Source: Nocardia cerradoensis NBRC 101014
Lineage (GTDB): Bacteria; Actinomycetota; Actinomycetes; Mycobacteriales; Mycobacteriaceae
DNA length: 32,145 nucleotides
Assembly (NCBI RefSeq): GCF_000308535.1
Contig: NZ_BAFW01000010.1
Span: forward strand, 1-32,145
Reading direction: 5' to 3'
How positions within the stretch are numbered: position 1 is the stretch's first letter; each line of letters starts with the position of its first letter. Made by a program: the position numbers and the translations under genes. Under the pieces are notes generated by a model that saw nothing but the letters and a program-made list of their open reading frames with translations, was not told the DNA's origin and ran no database searches. Shown piece by piece: positions 23,435-31,148 of the stretch.

Positions 23435-24054
23435 TCGAGCCCGAGTGCGCTGACCGACATCTGGTCGAGGGTTTCCAGCAACGCGTGCTCATCGGCGTCC
23501 TCGCCCTGGATCAGCCACAGGTACAGCGTGTGGTCGACCATCGCGGACATGGCTCGCGCGGCCAGTTCCGGATCCAGCGACGCGCGGACCAGCCCCTCGC
23601 GCTGCCAGCGGGCGATCGCCTGCGCGGTGCGGTCGATGAGCCGGCGCCGATGTTCGTGGCGCAGCTGCCGGAACTCTTCGTTGAAGGTCGCGACCTGCTC
23701 CACGATCGCCATCATCCGGGCGTTGCGCCGGTAGGCCGCGTAATAGGACCGGTTGGCGGCGATGAGCCGGGCGGCCGGCGAGAGCTGCGCGGGCGCGGGT
23801 TCGCGGCGGTGCATATCCTCGAACAACCGCGTGCTCAGCTCGCCGAACACATGGTCCTTGGATTCGAAGTAGCGGTAGAAGGTGCCGTAGGAGACACCTG
23901 CCTCCTCGCTGATCTGTTCCACTCGCGTATCGAGGAATCCGACGGTCTCGAACACCTTGCGCGCCGCGTCCAGCAATGCGTCGCGTGTCTTGCGCCCCCG
24001 CGGCGTCAGATTGTCGACGGGGGTGGGCGCGCTATTGACAGATGACTTCGGCAC
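23419..24054 (-). CDS. TetR-family repressor of the inserted catabolic block
   Basis: This 211-aa TetR protein has an N-terminal helix-turn-helix (TRVEQISEEAGVSYGTFYRY, then FESKDHVFGEL). Its C-terminal ligand domain (about 75-211) is unlike KstR2. The start is a GTG at 24054, with a TAGTTT box 5 nt upstream, so the message may be leaderless. It is divergent from the VOC gene and first in an operon with the CoA transferase, lyase, SnoaL, ACAD and kinase genes. The 19-bp operator in its own promoter recurs at the cyclase promoter, so it probably controls all ten genes. An acyl-CoA intermediate is the likely inducer by analogy with KstR2. Confidence 0.88.
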   Translation of the reverse strand: MPKSSVNSAPTPVDNLTPRGRKTRDALLDAARKVFETVGFLDTRVEQISEEAGVSYGTFYRYFESKDHVFGELSTRLFEDMHRREPAPAQLSPAARLIAANRSYYAAYRRNARMMAIVEQVATFNEEFRQLRHEHRRRLIDRTAQAIARWQREGLVRASLDPELAARAMSAMVDHTLYLWLIQGEDADEHALLETLDQMSVSALGLDPDEK

Positions 24055-24059
24055 GGCTC

Positions 24060-24065
24060 AAACTA
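24060..24065 (-). promoter_or_regulatory. tetR -10 box
   Basis: Read on the minus strand, TAGTTT lies 5 nt before the tetR GTG. A TTGACA (24090-24085, minus strand) inside the operator lies 19 nt further up and could be the -35. Repressor binding would cover it directly. Confidence 0.55.
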
Positions 24066-24075
24066 TCCACGAACA

Positions 24076-24094
24076 TGACATGACTGTCAAGTCA
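24076..24094. promoter_or_regulatory. TetR-block operator, copy 2 (tetR / VOC promoters)
   Basis: TGACATGACTGTCAAGTCA is symmetrical in four TGAC/GTCA blocks; only positions 5/15 and the centre break strict symmetry, all being A or T. It lies 22 bp before tetR and 83 bp before the VOC gene. It matches 15571-15589 at 18 of 19 bases. Confidence 0.8.
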
Positions 24095-24177
24095 GTTCAG
24101 TTGGGAGAATCCCAGCTCACAGTAATGGTGCGGACCCGCCACGGAGGTCGAATCGGCACCACAGCGGAAGGACTGCA

Positions 24178-24744
24178 ATGAGCGCCGCCAACCCGAAATA
24201 CGAACTACGCGGAATCAACCATCTGGCCCTGGTGTGCTCCGATATGCGCCGGACGATCGAGTTCTACTCCGGCACGCTGGGCATGCCGTTGGTCAAGACC
24301 ATCGAACTACCGCACAACCTCGGTCAGCATTTCTTCTTCGACTGCGGGGGCGGCAACACCATCGCCTTCTTCTGGCTCGCCGACGCACCCGATGCCACCC
24401 CCGGACTGGCCGCGCCCAAGGGACTTCCGGACGAGGGGGAGTTGGTCAGCGGCGTGGGCTCGATGAATCACGTGGCCTTCGCCGTGCCGCCGGAACGCTT
24501 CGACGACTACTACCAGCGGGTGCAGGCCGAGGGAATCAAGGTCAGCCGGGTCCTCAATCACGACGACAGCCCCGCGGGAGTGTCCCGCGATGTGCACCCC
24601 GGAACCTTCGTGCGCTCGTTCTACTTCCAGGACCCGGACGGGGTGCTGCTCGAATTCGCCTGCTGGACCCGGACTTTCACCGAGGCCGACGTATCGCACG
24701 AGCCGAAGACCGCCGCCGACCGCCGCGCCACCGCCGAACTCTGA
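24178..24744 (+). CDS. VOC-superfamily (glyoxalase/extradiol-type) metalloprotein
   Basis: This 188-aa protein has two βαβββ halves. Candidate metal ligands are the His in GINHLALVC (His15), the His in MNHVAFAVP and the Glu in DPDGVLLEFACW. This is the vicinal-oxygen-chelate pattern of glyoxalases, methylmalonyl-CoA epimerases, isomerases and dioxygenases. A weak GGAAGGA ribosome site lies just before ATG 24178. It forms a two-gene operon with the CMD-family gene, 43 bp downstream, divergent from tetR and under the same operator. The reaction is not decided by the sequence. A CoA-ester epimerase or an extradiol-type ring cleavage are both open. Confidence 0.85.
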   Translation: MSAANPKYELRGINHLALVCSDMRRTIEFYSGTLGMPLVKTIELPHNLGQHFFFDCGGGNTIAFFWLADAPDATPGLAAPKGLPDEGELVSGVGSMNHVAFAVPPERFDDYYQRVQAEGIKVSRVLNHDDSPAGVSRDVHPGTFVRSFYFQDPDGVLLEFACWTRTFTEADVSHEPKTAADRRATAEL

Positions 24745-24787
24745 TCACCCACCAGCCGCGAAACCGCACTACCGAGAGGTTCGAAGC

Positions 24788-25426
24788 ATGCCCCGCCTGC
24801 GTGAAGTCCCGCGCGCCGAAGTCACCGACGAGCGAATCCTGTTCTACTACGACCGTCTGTTCGGGCCCGACCGCGACCCGGCCGTCGACCACGGCACCGT
24901 CCACGCCACCCCCGGTGACTGGTGGACCGTCTTCGCACAATCACCCGAGGTGTTCCGGCACGCCGTGCGGGGATTCGCCGTCTACCGCAACTCACGGCTG
25001 GATCCGCTGCTGCGCGAACTGGGGCAGTGCCGCGCCGGATACGCGCGCGGCAGTCAGTTCGTGTTCTCCCAGCACTGTAAGCAGATGCGCTCGCTCGGTG
25101 CGCCCGAGGAGAAGATCGCGGCCATCCCGTCCTGGCAGATCAGCGACTGTTTCTCCGAACTCGAACGTGCGATTCTGGCCTACACCGACTGCCTGGTCCA
25201 CGACGGCGGCCGGGTACCCGACGAAGTGTTCGCGGTGCTGCGCGCCCACCTCAGCGATCCGGAAATACTGGAACTCACCTACATCACGGCGCTGTACGAC
25301 ATGCACGCCACCATGTGCCGCGCCCTGCGGCTGGAATTCGACGATCGCCCGGAACCCGTTGCGGAGGTGCGGATTCCGGAGGGTGTGGAGGTCCGCGACC
25401 TGTCGGCCGATCTGTCGGGGGAGTAG
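24788..25426 (+). CDS. carboxymuconolactone-decarboxylase-family protein
   Basis: The predicted 212-aa protein starts at ATG 24788, with GAGAGG upstream. The central helical part, GSQFVFSQHCKQMRSLGAPE then ISDCFSELERAILAYTDCLV, follows the CMD/AhpD family pattern seen in many actinobacterial members. The peroxidatic CxxC of true AhpD is missing; only SQHC remains. It is therefore not an evident alkylhydroperoxide reductase. Members of this kind sit in many aromatic and lactone catabolic clusters without a defined reaction. It ends 9 bp before a strong hairpin that separates it from the convergent ipdC. Confidence 0.82.
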   Translation: MPRLREVPRAEVTDERILFYYDRLFGPDRDPAVDHGTVHATPGDWWTVFAQSPEVFRHAVRGFAVYRNSRLDPLLRELGQCRAGYARGSQFVFSQHCKQMRSLGAPEEKIAAIPSWQISDCFSELERAILAYTDCLVHDGGRVPDEVFAVLRAHLSDPEILELTYITALYDMHATMCRALRLEFDDRPEPVAEVRIPEGVEVRDLSADLSGE

Positions 25427-25435
25427 CCGGAACCG

Positions 25436-25474
25436 CACAGGCCGCCCCGCCGGATGCCGGCGAGGCGGCCTGTG
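25436..25474. terminator. bidirectional terminator between the inserted block and ipdC
   Basis: CACAGGCCGCC (25436-25446) pairs perfectly with GGCGGCCTGTG (25464-25474), and an inner stem CGCCGG/CCGGCG (25448-25453 with 25457-25462) extends it. Together they form one long hairpin between converging genes. It marks the right edge of the inserted block. Confidence 0.85.
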
Positions 25475-25498
25475 TCGTTGCGACCGAATCTGTTTCGG

Positions 25499-26590
25499 TT
25501 ACGCCGACGCGCCGGGGGTCGCCGCGGCGCCGTCTCGAAGCGCGGCGATCGTGTCGATCCGCGCGACCGCATCGTCGATGATGCGGTCGATGAGCTCTTG
25601 CACGGTGGGCAGATCGTCGATGATTCCGGTGACCTGTCCCGCGGCCAGCACACCGGCCTGCGTATTGCCCTCGACCAGGCCGGCCTTGAGCAGCATCGGC
25701 GTATTGGCGGCCATGATCACCTGAGACCAGCTGAGGTCCTTGGCCTTTCGCATCGCCAGACCGTCGCGGATCATGGTGGACCACTTCATGCCGGTCATCG
25801 ATTTGAACTTCGCGGCATTGGCGACCGCGGCGGACAGCCCGCGCCAGCTGCCCGAATGTTCCAGCCGGTCCACCAGATCGGTGTTGAGCACCCGATGCGG
25901 CATGCCGTCCACCTTCAGCGAGACGACGGTGTCCTGCAGCCCGCGGCGCAGATACTCCTGTTTCACCTCGTCGGGCACGCTGCTGTCCTGGGTGAGCAGG
26001 AAGCGGGTGCCCATCGCCACGCCCGCGGCGCCGTAGGCCAGGGCGGCCGCCAGGCCGCGGCCGTCGAAGAAGCCGCCGGCGGCGACCACCGGAATGTCGA
26101 CCGCGTCGAGTACCGACGGCAACAGCAGCGTGGTGGCCACCGGACCGGTGTGCCCGCCGCCCTCGCCGCCCTGCACGATCACCGCGTCGGCGCCCCACGA
26201 GGCCACCTTCACCGCATGTTTGGCGGCGCCGATGGAGGGCACCACCACCACACCGGCGTCCTTGAGCCGCGCGATGAGCTCCTTCTTCGGCGCCAGCGCG
26301 AACGAGGCGACCCGGACCTTCTCGCGGATCAGCAGTTCGATCCGTTCGGCGGCGTCGGAGGCATCGGCGCGGATGTTCACGCCGAACGGTTTGTCGGTGT
26401 GCGCCTTGGTCTTCGCGACGGCCGCCTCGAGTTCGGCGTAGGTCATCGTGGCCGAGGCCAGAATGCCGAGGCCGCCGGCCTGGGAGGTCGCCGCCACCAG
26501 GCGCGGACCGGCCACCCAGCCCATTCCGGTCTGCACGATCGGATGCTCGATGCCGACCAGCTCGGTCAGCGGAGTCCGCAGCCGGCTCAT
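25499..26590 (-). CDS. ipdC: FMN-dependent IpdC (nitronate-monooxygenase-like fold)
   Basis: The predicted 363-aa protein starts at the ATG 26590, which overlaps the ipdB stop (ATGA). It is a TIM barrel of the 2-nitropropane dioxygenase/enoyl-reductase group: IVQTGMGWVAGPRLVAATSQ near the start, VQGGEGGGHTG in the middle and GVAMGTRFLLTQ towards the end, which are the FMN phosphate-binding segments. IpdC of M. tuberculosis (Rv3553) is needed in HIP degradation, where it acts as a flavin-dependent dehydrogenase on the ring CoA ester before ring opening. Position as last gene of echA20-ipdA-ipdB-ipdC matches. M. tuberculosis next has fdxB; that gene is absent at this place here. Confidence 0.92.
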   Translation of the reverse strand: MSRLRTPLTELVGIEHPIVQTGMGWVAGPRLVAATSQAGGLGILASATMTYAELEAAVAKTKAHTDKPFGVNIRADASDAAERIELLIREKVRVASFALAPKKELIARLKDAGVVVVPSIGAAKHAVKVASWGADAVIVQGGEGGGHTGPVATTLLLPSVLDAVDIPVVAAGGFFDGRGLAAALAYGAAGVAMGTRFLLTQDSSVPDEVKQEYLRRGLQDTVVSLKVDGMPHRVLNTDLVDRLEHSGSWRGLSAAVANAAKFKSMTGMKWSTMIRDGLAMRKAKDLSWSQVIMAANTPMLLKAGLVEGNTQAGVLAAGQVTGIIDDLPTVQELIDRIIDDAVARIDTIAALRDGAAATPGASA

Positions 26591-27345
26591 GACGCTACTT
26601 CCTTTTCCCGGATTCCCTTGGGATCCAGCACCGTCCGGATGATCCGCAGCTCCTCGTCGGTCGGCGTGCGGGTGACCTCGGCGCTGTCCAGTCCGGCCAC
26701 CTCGAACGCGGTGTTCTCGGCGACCTCGTCGGCGCTCACTCCCGGATGCAGCGACAGCGCCCGCAGGGTGTGGCCGGGCCCGCCGAAGTCGAACACGCCC
26801 AGATTGCTGATCACCCGGTGCAGGTGGTGGAACCGGTACGCCGGATTCTCGGGATCGATCTTGTCGTAACCGATTCCGCACACGATGTCGACGGTCTCGC
26901 AGAACACGCGCTTGCTGTGCTTGGGCACGAAGTAGCTGGTCGCGTGGTTGATGGTGTTGCCCGGGGCGCCGCGCACACCGAACATCTGCCGGTTCGGCTG
27001 CTGCAGCGGGCCGAAGGCGGACAGATTCTGGTTGCCGTGGCGGTCGATCTGGTTGGCGCCCATGACGACATGGCGCCGCCCGGAGGCCACGACGTCGAAC
27101 ACCTTGCCGAACGGAATCCAGCCCTCGGTGGGAGCCTTGGCGCCCAGCGCGGGGGTGTCGGCCAGCAGCAGTGCCTCGCCGTCGGAGATCAGCAGATCCG
27201 GTTCGAAGGTCAGCCGCGCCAGCCGCGCCCCGATGGTGGGGGTCGGCGACATCGGGCTGGCCATGATCTCGCCGGCGCCCCGGAAGATCTCGGCGCAGGC
27301 GACCGCGCACACCTCGGCGCGGGTGACAGTGGTGGTCTCGCTCAT
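26587..27345 (-). CDS. ipdB: ring C hydrolase β subunit IpdB
   Basis: This 252-aa protein has a class-I CoA-transferase β-subunit fold. The segments RRHVVMGANQIDRHGNQNLS, QMFGVRGAPGNTINHATSYF and NLGVFDFGGPGHT are close to M. tuberculosis IpdB as I recall it. IpdA and IpdB together do not transfer CoA; they hydrolyse a carbon-carbon bond of COCHEA-CoA, opening the last steroid ring. The start overlaps the ipdA stop (ATGA), so the two subunits are made in step. It is transcribed from the KstR2-controlled echA20 promoter. Confidence 0.95.
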   Translation of the reverse strand: MSETTTVTRAEVCAVACAEIFRGAGEIMASPMSPTPTIGARLARLTFEPDLLISDGEALLLADTPALGAKAPTEGWIPFGKVFDVVASGRRHVVMGANQIDRHGNQNLSAFGPLQQPNRQMFGVRGAPGNTINHATSYFVPKHSKRVFCETVDIVCGIGYDKIDPENPAYRFHHLHRVISNLGVFDFGGPGHTLRALSLHPGVSADEVAENTAFEVAGLDSAEVTRTPTDEELRIIRTVLDPKGIREKEVAS

Positions 27346-28226
27346 CGGCGCTCCTCGTCGGCAGCGAATTCGGCCACCGCGGAACGATATTCGTCCTCGG
27401 TGACATCCAGATAGCGGGCCTTGAAGGCCGCCCAGGTCTCGGGATCCTTGGCCGCCTCGACGTAATGGCGCTGGAACTTCTCGTCGCGGCCGTAGCTGCC
27501 GGAGAAGGTGAAGTGCGCGCCGTCCGGCGCCTCCACGACGCCGTCGACCATCATGCGATTGAGGATGATCGCCTGGTTCGGAACGGCTTTCACCAGTTCC
27601 TCGGTCTCCACCAGCCGATCCACCGACAGGAACCGCCGCTCGGCGGCCAGGCAGTACAGATCGTCCATGTACGGGTCGACGCCGGTGTAGGCGGCGTTGC
27701 CGTGCCTGTCGCCGATGTCGAGGTGGACGAACGCGGCGTCCAGGGTGAGCGCCGGCATCGCGACCAGGGTTTCGACGCGGCCGTCGGCATCGGGATACGG
27801 GGACTGCACCGTGCGCAGTTCACCGTCCCAGAAATTCAGCACGTCCGAGCCCAGCCCGGCGCGGGTGGGCAGGAACGGCAGCCGGGCCGCGGCCGCCTGC
27901 AGGCCGGATTTGACCATGCCCTCGTCCATTTCGCGGGAGATCAGCTCACCGCCGGTGCGCGCCTTGGCGAACCAGGGATCGTAGAACGGCGCCGAATCGA
28001 GGGAGACGAATCCGTAGTAGGCCTTGCGCACCTTGCCGGCCGAACACAGCAGGCCCAGATCCGGCCCGCCGTAGGTCACGACGGTCAGATCGGTGACGTC
28101 CGAGCGCAGCAGCGCGCGCACGAACGCCATCGGCTTACGCCGCGAACCCCAGCCGCCGAGGCCGATGGTCATCCCGCTGCGCAGCTGGGAAACCGCATCC
28201 TCCAACGATATCCGCTTGTCGCGCAT
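27342..28226 (-). CDS. ipdA: ring C hydrolase α subunit IpdA
   Basis: This 294-aa CoA-transferase-like α subunit starts MRDKRISLEDAVSQLRSGMT and carries GGWGSRRKPMAFVRALLRSD, YYGFVSLDSAPFYDPWF and HGNAAYTGVDPYMDD. These closely match M. tuberculosis IpdA from memory. The Glu in EMDEGM (residue 102) probably corresponds to the catalytic glutamate reported for IpdAB. The ATG shares a base with the echA20 stop (TAATG), so translation is coupled. Together with IpdB it opens ring C to give 4-methyl-5-oxo-octanedioyl-CoA (known biology). Nothing looks damaged. Confidence 0.95.
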   Translation of the reverse strand: MRDKRISLEDAVSQLRSGMTIGLGGWGSRRKPMAFVRALLRSDVTDLTVVTYGGPDLGLLCSAGKVRKAYYGFVSLDSAPFYDPWFAKARTGGELISREMDEGMVKSGLQAAAARLPFLPTRAGLGSDVLNFWDGELRTVQSPYPDADGRVETLVAMPALTLDAAFVHLDIGDRHGNAAYTGVDPYMDDLYCLAAERRFLSVDRLVETEELVKAVPNQAIILNRMMVDGVVEAPDGAHFTFSGSYGRDEKFQRHYVEAAKDPETWAAFKARYLDVTEDEYRSAVAEFAADEERR

Positions 28227-28990
28227 TACTTTCCCCCCTTCTTGGCAGCAAGATCCTCATCGAACCGCGCCCGGATCTCATCGGCCACACCGGCGAGATT
28301 CAGCTCGAAGGTGAAGCCCTGTTCGAAGCGGTAGCTGCGGTGCACGTCCTGCAGGTCGATACCGTTGAGCGCGCGCTTCGCGGCCCGGATGACCCGCCCG
28401 TCCTTGGCGGCGATGTTCTTCGCGACTTCCAGTGCGGCGGAATCGAGTTCGGCGCGGGGCACCACCTTGTGCACCGAACCGAAGTGGTGCAGCTGCTGCG
28501 CGGTCACGGTGGAGGCGGTGTAGAACAGCGTGCGCATCATGTGCTGGGGGACCAGCCGGGCCAGGTGGGTGGCCGCACCGAGGGCGCCGCGCTCGACCTC
28601 GGGCAGGCCGAAGGTGGCGTCGTCGGAGGCGACGATGACATCGGCATTGCCCACCAGGCCGATGCCGCCGCCGAGGCAGAAGCCGTTCACCGCCGCGATC
28701 ACCGGCACCGGGCAGTCGTAGACCGCGCCGAAGGCGTCGTAGCAGCCGTGGTTGGCGTCGATGAGCGTCTGATGGCCCGGGTTGCGCTGGATCTCCTTGA
28801 TGTCGACCCCGGCGTTGAAGCCGCGGCCCTCGGCGCGCAGCACGACCACCTTGGTCTCCGGGTCGCGCCCGGCCTCGCGAATCGCATCGGCCACGCCGAA
28901 CCAGCCCGCGGTGGGCAGTGCGTTGACCGGCGGATAGTCGATCGTGACGACCTCGATGCCCGAGGTCTCGGTGTGACGGTTGATCCCCAT
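28226..28990 (-). CDS. echA20: ring D hydrolase EchA20 (crotonase family)
   Basis: The predicted 254-aa crotonase starts at ATG 28990 (MGINRHTETSGIEVVTIDYP). A longer TTG start at 29020 would run through the KstR2 operator and is rejected. Oxyanion-hole segments are RGFNAGVDIKE and NGFCLGGGIGLVGNADVIVA, and GLPEVERGALGAATHLARLV is highly characteristic of EchA20 (Rv3550). Known role: hydrolytic opening of ring D of the HIP-derived CoA ester, giving COCHEA-CoA for IpdAB. It heads the echA20-ipdA-ipdB-ipdC operon, divergent from the SDR pair. Confidence 0.93.
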   Translation of the reverse strand: MGINRHTETSGIEVVTIDYPPVNALPTAGWFGVADAIREAGRDPETKVVVLRAEGRGFNAGVDIKEIQRNPGHQTLIDANHGCYDAFGAVYDCPVPVIAAVNGFCLGGGIGLVGNADVIVASDDATFGLPEVERGALGAATHLARLVPQHMMRTLFYTASTVTAQQLHHFGSVHKVVPRAELDSAALEVAKNIAAKDGRVIRAAKRALNGIDLQDVHRSYRFEQGFTFELNLAGVADEIRARFDEDLAAKKGGK

Positions 28991-29015
28991 CGCATGTCCA
29001 TTCGTTGGCAAAACA

Positions 29016-29029
29016 AGCAAGTGCTTGGT
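29016..29029. promoter_or_regulatory. KstR2 operator between echA20 and the SDR pair
   Basis: AGCAAGTGCTTGGT is identical to the site at 8662-8675 and fits the KstR2 consensus exactly. It lies 25 bp before echA20 and 11 bp before the first SDR gene, so it can control both divergent operons. Confidence 0.9.
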
Positions 29030-29034
29030 AGGTT
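29029..29034 (+). promoter_or_regulatory. -10 box of the SDR operon, leaderless
   Basis: TAGGTT is followed by 6 nt and then the GTG at 29041. The arrangement is the same as at kstR2. There is no Shine-Dalgarno sequence. Confidence 0.65.
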
Positions 29035-29040
29035 AGCACG

Positions 29041-29832
29041 GTGGCAATCGAAGTGGACCTGTCCGGATCGGTAGTTCTCGTGACGGGCGGCGTCAGGGGC
29101 GTAGGCGCCGGCATCAGCCGGGTGTACCTGGACGCCGGCGCGACGGTCGTGGTGTGTGCCCGCCGCCCCGGCGAGGCGGCGATCGAGAGTTCCGGGCGCA
29201 CCGCCGAATTTCTCCCGTGCGATGTGCGCGACGGCGAGGCGGTGACCGGGCTGATCGAGACGATCGTGCACCGGCACGGCCGGATCGACCATGTGGTGAA
29301 CAATGCCGGTGGCGCGCCGTTCGCCCCCGCCGCCACCGCCTCCCGCAACTTCCACGCCAAGATCGTGGAGCTGAATCTGCTCGCCCCGCTGCTGGTTTCG
29401 CAGGCGGCCAATGCCGTGATGCAGCAGCAGCCCCAGGGCGGTTCGATCGTGATGGTCTCGAGTGTGAGCGGACACCGGCCCTCGCCCGGCACCGCCGCCT
29501 ACGGTGCGGCCAAGGCCGGCCTGGACAGTCTGGTGTCCTCGCTGGCGATCGAGTGGGCGCCGAAGGTGCGGGTCAATTCGGTGATCGTCGGGATGGTCGG
29601 CACCGAATCCAGTCATCTGCACTACGGCGACGACGCCGGGATCGCCGCCGTCGAGGCGACCGTGCCGCTGGGCCGGCTGGCGACCCCCGAGGACATCGGC
29701 CGGGTCGCGGTCTTCCTGTCCTCGCCGCTGGCCGGCTACGTCAACGGCGGATCGCTCATCGTGCACGGCGGCGGGGAACGTCCCGCATTCCTGGACGCGG
29801 CCACCGTCAACGACGCGCAGCCCGCACGATAG
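29041..29832 (+). CDS. SDR oxidoreductase, Rv3549c-like
   Basis: This 263-aa short-chain dehydrogenase has TGGVRGVG (15-22) for NAD(P), NNAGG (87-91), and catalytic Ser, Tyr154 and Lys158 (AAYGAAKAG). It starts at a leaderless GTG. With the next gene it makes the same pair as Rv3549c-Rv3548c of M. tuberculosis, next to echA20 and under KstR2. It probably oxidises or reduces a hydroxy/oxo-acyl-CoA formed from rings C/D. The exact substrate in steroid breakdown is not known to me, so no symbol is given. Confidence 0.88.
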   Translation: MAIEVDLSGSVVLVTGGVRGVGAGISRVYLDAGATVVVCARRPGEAAIESSGRTAEFLPCDVRDGEAVTGLIETIVHRHGRIDHVVNNAGGAPFAPAATASRNFHAKIVELNLLAPLLVSQAANAVMQQQPQGGSIVMVSSVSGHRPSPGTAAYGAAKAGLDSLVSSLAIEWAPKVRVNSVIVGMVGTESSHLHYGDDAGIAAVEATVPLGRLATPEDIGRVAVFLSSPLAGYVNGGSLIVHGGGERPAFLDAATVNDAQPAR

Positions 29833-29901
29833 CCGTCGTCGCGCGCGATCACCGATCACAGCGAAAACCCTTACCGCACCGAGGAAATGAGAGCAGTAGA
29901 T

Positions 29902-30819
29902 ATGACCGACAACTCCGAGCTGATCTGTGCAGGACGCACCGTGATCGTCACCGGCGCCGGCCGCGGTATCGGCCGGGCCCACGCCTTGGCCTTCGCCGCG
30001 GCGGGCGCCAACGTGGTGGTCAACGATCTGGGTGCGGAACTGGACGGCGCGCCCAGCGTCGATTCGCCCGCCGCCCAGGTGGTCGAGGAGATCGTGCAGG
30101 CCGGAGGCCGGGCCGTCGTCAACGGTGACGACGTCGCGGACTGGGCCGGTGCGAAGCGGCTGATCGGCCAGGCTGTGGAGACCTTCGGCGGCTTGGACGT
30201 GGTCGTGAACAACGCCGGCATCGTGCGCGACCGGATGCTGGTCAACCTGGCCGAGGACGAGTGGGATGCCGTGATCCGCGTCCACCTCAAGGGTCACTTC
30301 GCCACGATGCGGCATGCCATCGAGTACTGGCGCGCGGAATCCAAGGCCGGCCGCGCCCGCGACGCCCGCATCATCAACACCAGCTCCGGTGCCGGTCTGC
30401 AGGGCAGCGTGGGCCAGGGCAACTACGCCGCGGCGAAGGCCGGTATCGCGGCTCTGACCATCACCGCCGCAGCGGAATTCGGGCGCTACGGGGTCACCGT
30501 CAACGCCATCGCCCCCTCCGCGCGCACCCGCATGACCGAAACCGTCTTCGCCGATATGATGGCCCGCCCCGACGACGGCTTCGACGCGATGGCGCCGGAA
30601 AACGTCTCGCCCCTGGTGGTGTGGCTGGGCAGCCCGGATTCGGCGGGTGTCACCGGCCGCATGTTCGAGGTCGAAGGCGGGAAGGTGGCCTTGGCCGACG
30701 GCTGGCGCCACGGTGTCGCCGAGGACCGCGGTGCGCGCTGGCAGCCGTCCGAATTGGGGCCGGTGGTACGTGAGTTGATCGCCAAGGCAACCGATCCCGA
30801 GCCGGTCTACGGAGCCTGA
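29902..30819 (+). CDS. SDR oxidoreductase, Rv3548c-like
   Basis: This 305-aa SDR has TGAGRGIGRAHA (18-29), NNAGI (103-107), and catalytic Ser161/162, Tyr175 and Lys179 (GQGNYAAAKAG). Its long C-terminus (PLVVWLGSPDSAGVTGRMFE and on) is as in the 3-hydroxyacyl-CoA dehydrogenase-like group of peroxisomal multifunctional enzymes. I prefer ATG 29902 over 29887, because the purine-rich GAGAG is better spaced for it. It follows the first SDR by 69 bp in one KstR2-regulated operon. It is a candidate for the hydroxyacyl-CoA oxidation step between the crotonase and FadA6; this is inference. Confidence 0.87.
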   Translation: MTDNSELICAGRTVIVTGAGRGIGRAHALAFAAAGANVVVNDLGAELDGAPSVDSPAAQVVEEIVQAGGRAVVNGDDVADWAGAKRLIGQAVETFGGLDVVVNNAGIVRDRMLVNLAEDEWDAVIRVHLKGHFATMRHAIEYWRAESKAGRARDARIINTSSGAGLQGSVGQGNYAAAKAGIAALTITAAAEFGRYGVTVNAIAPSARTRMTETVFADMMARPDDGFDAMAPENVSPLVVWLGSPDSAGVTGRMFEVEGGKVALADGWRHGVAEDRGARWQPSELGPVVRELIAKATDPEPVYGA

Positions 30820-31148
30820 GCACCCGCAACCCGCACAGCAACGATCCGCGCCGGTGAGATCGCACCCCGCCGCCCCCTGCCCGCGGCCGCGATCCGCCGG
30901 CGTCGCTGTATCCGAAACCCTTGTGCCAGTGGGGATGACGTCGCGTTATCGACCTTCCGGCAAGGGGTGCGCGCGGTCACTGCGGCGACCGATTTCAATC
31001 CCCGTGCGCCTAGGCGTGATCGGGCTCACATGATCTCACTGCACGAGCAAACAGCCGGCAGTTAAGATGGGCCGCATTCGTTCGGTCCCGGAGAGGTTGT
31101 AGCGACCGGGGAGAAATCTGCGCTGAGAAGTTGAGGGAAGGCAAGCGC
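30820..31148. other. 329-bp intergenic region with promoter and leader
   Basis: No gene is evident. TAAGAT at 31063-31068 is a plausible -10 for the following secreted-protein gene, which would give a leader of about 75 nt. In it, TCCCGG (31086-31091) can pair imperfectly with CCGGGGA (31106-31112). I could not match the leader to a known riboswitch. AGGGAAGG (31133-31140) is the ribosome site of the gene at 31149. No strong terminator for the SDR operon is seen. Confidence 0.5.

Noticed and set aside
31081..31148. Riboswitch in the leader of the repeat protein
   Set aside because: The pairing is short and bulged, and I could not match conserved elements of any riboswitch class.
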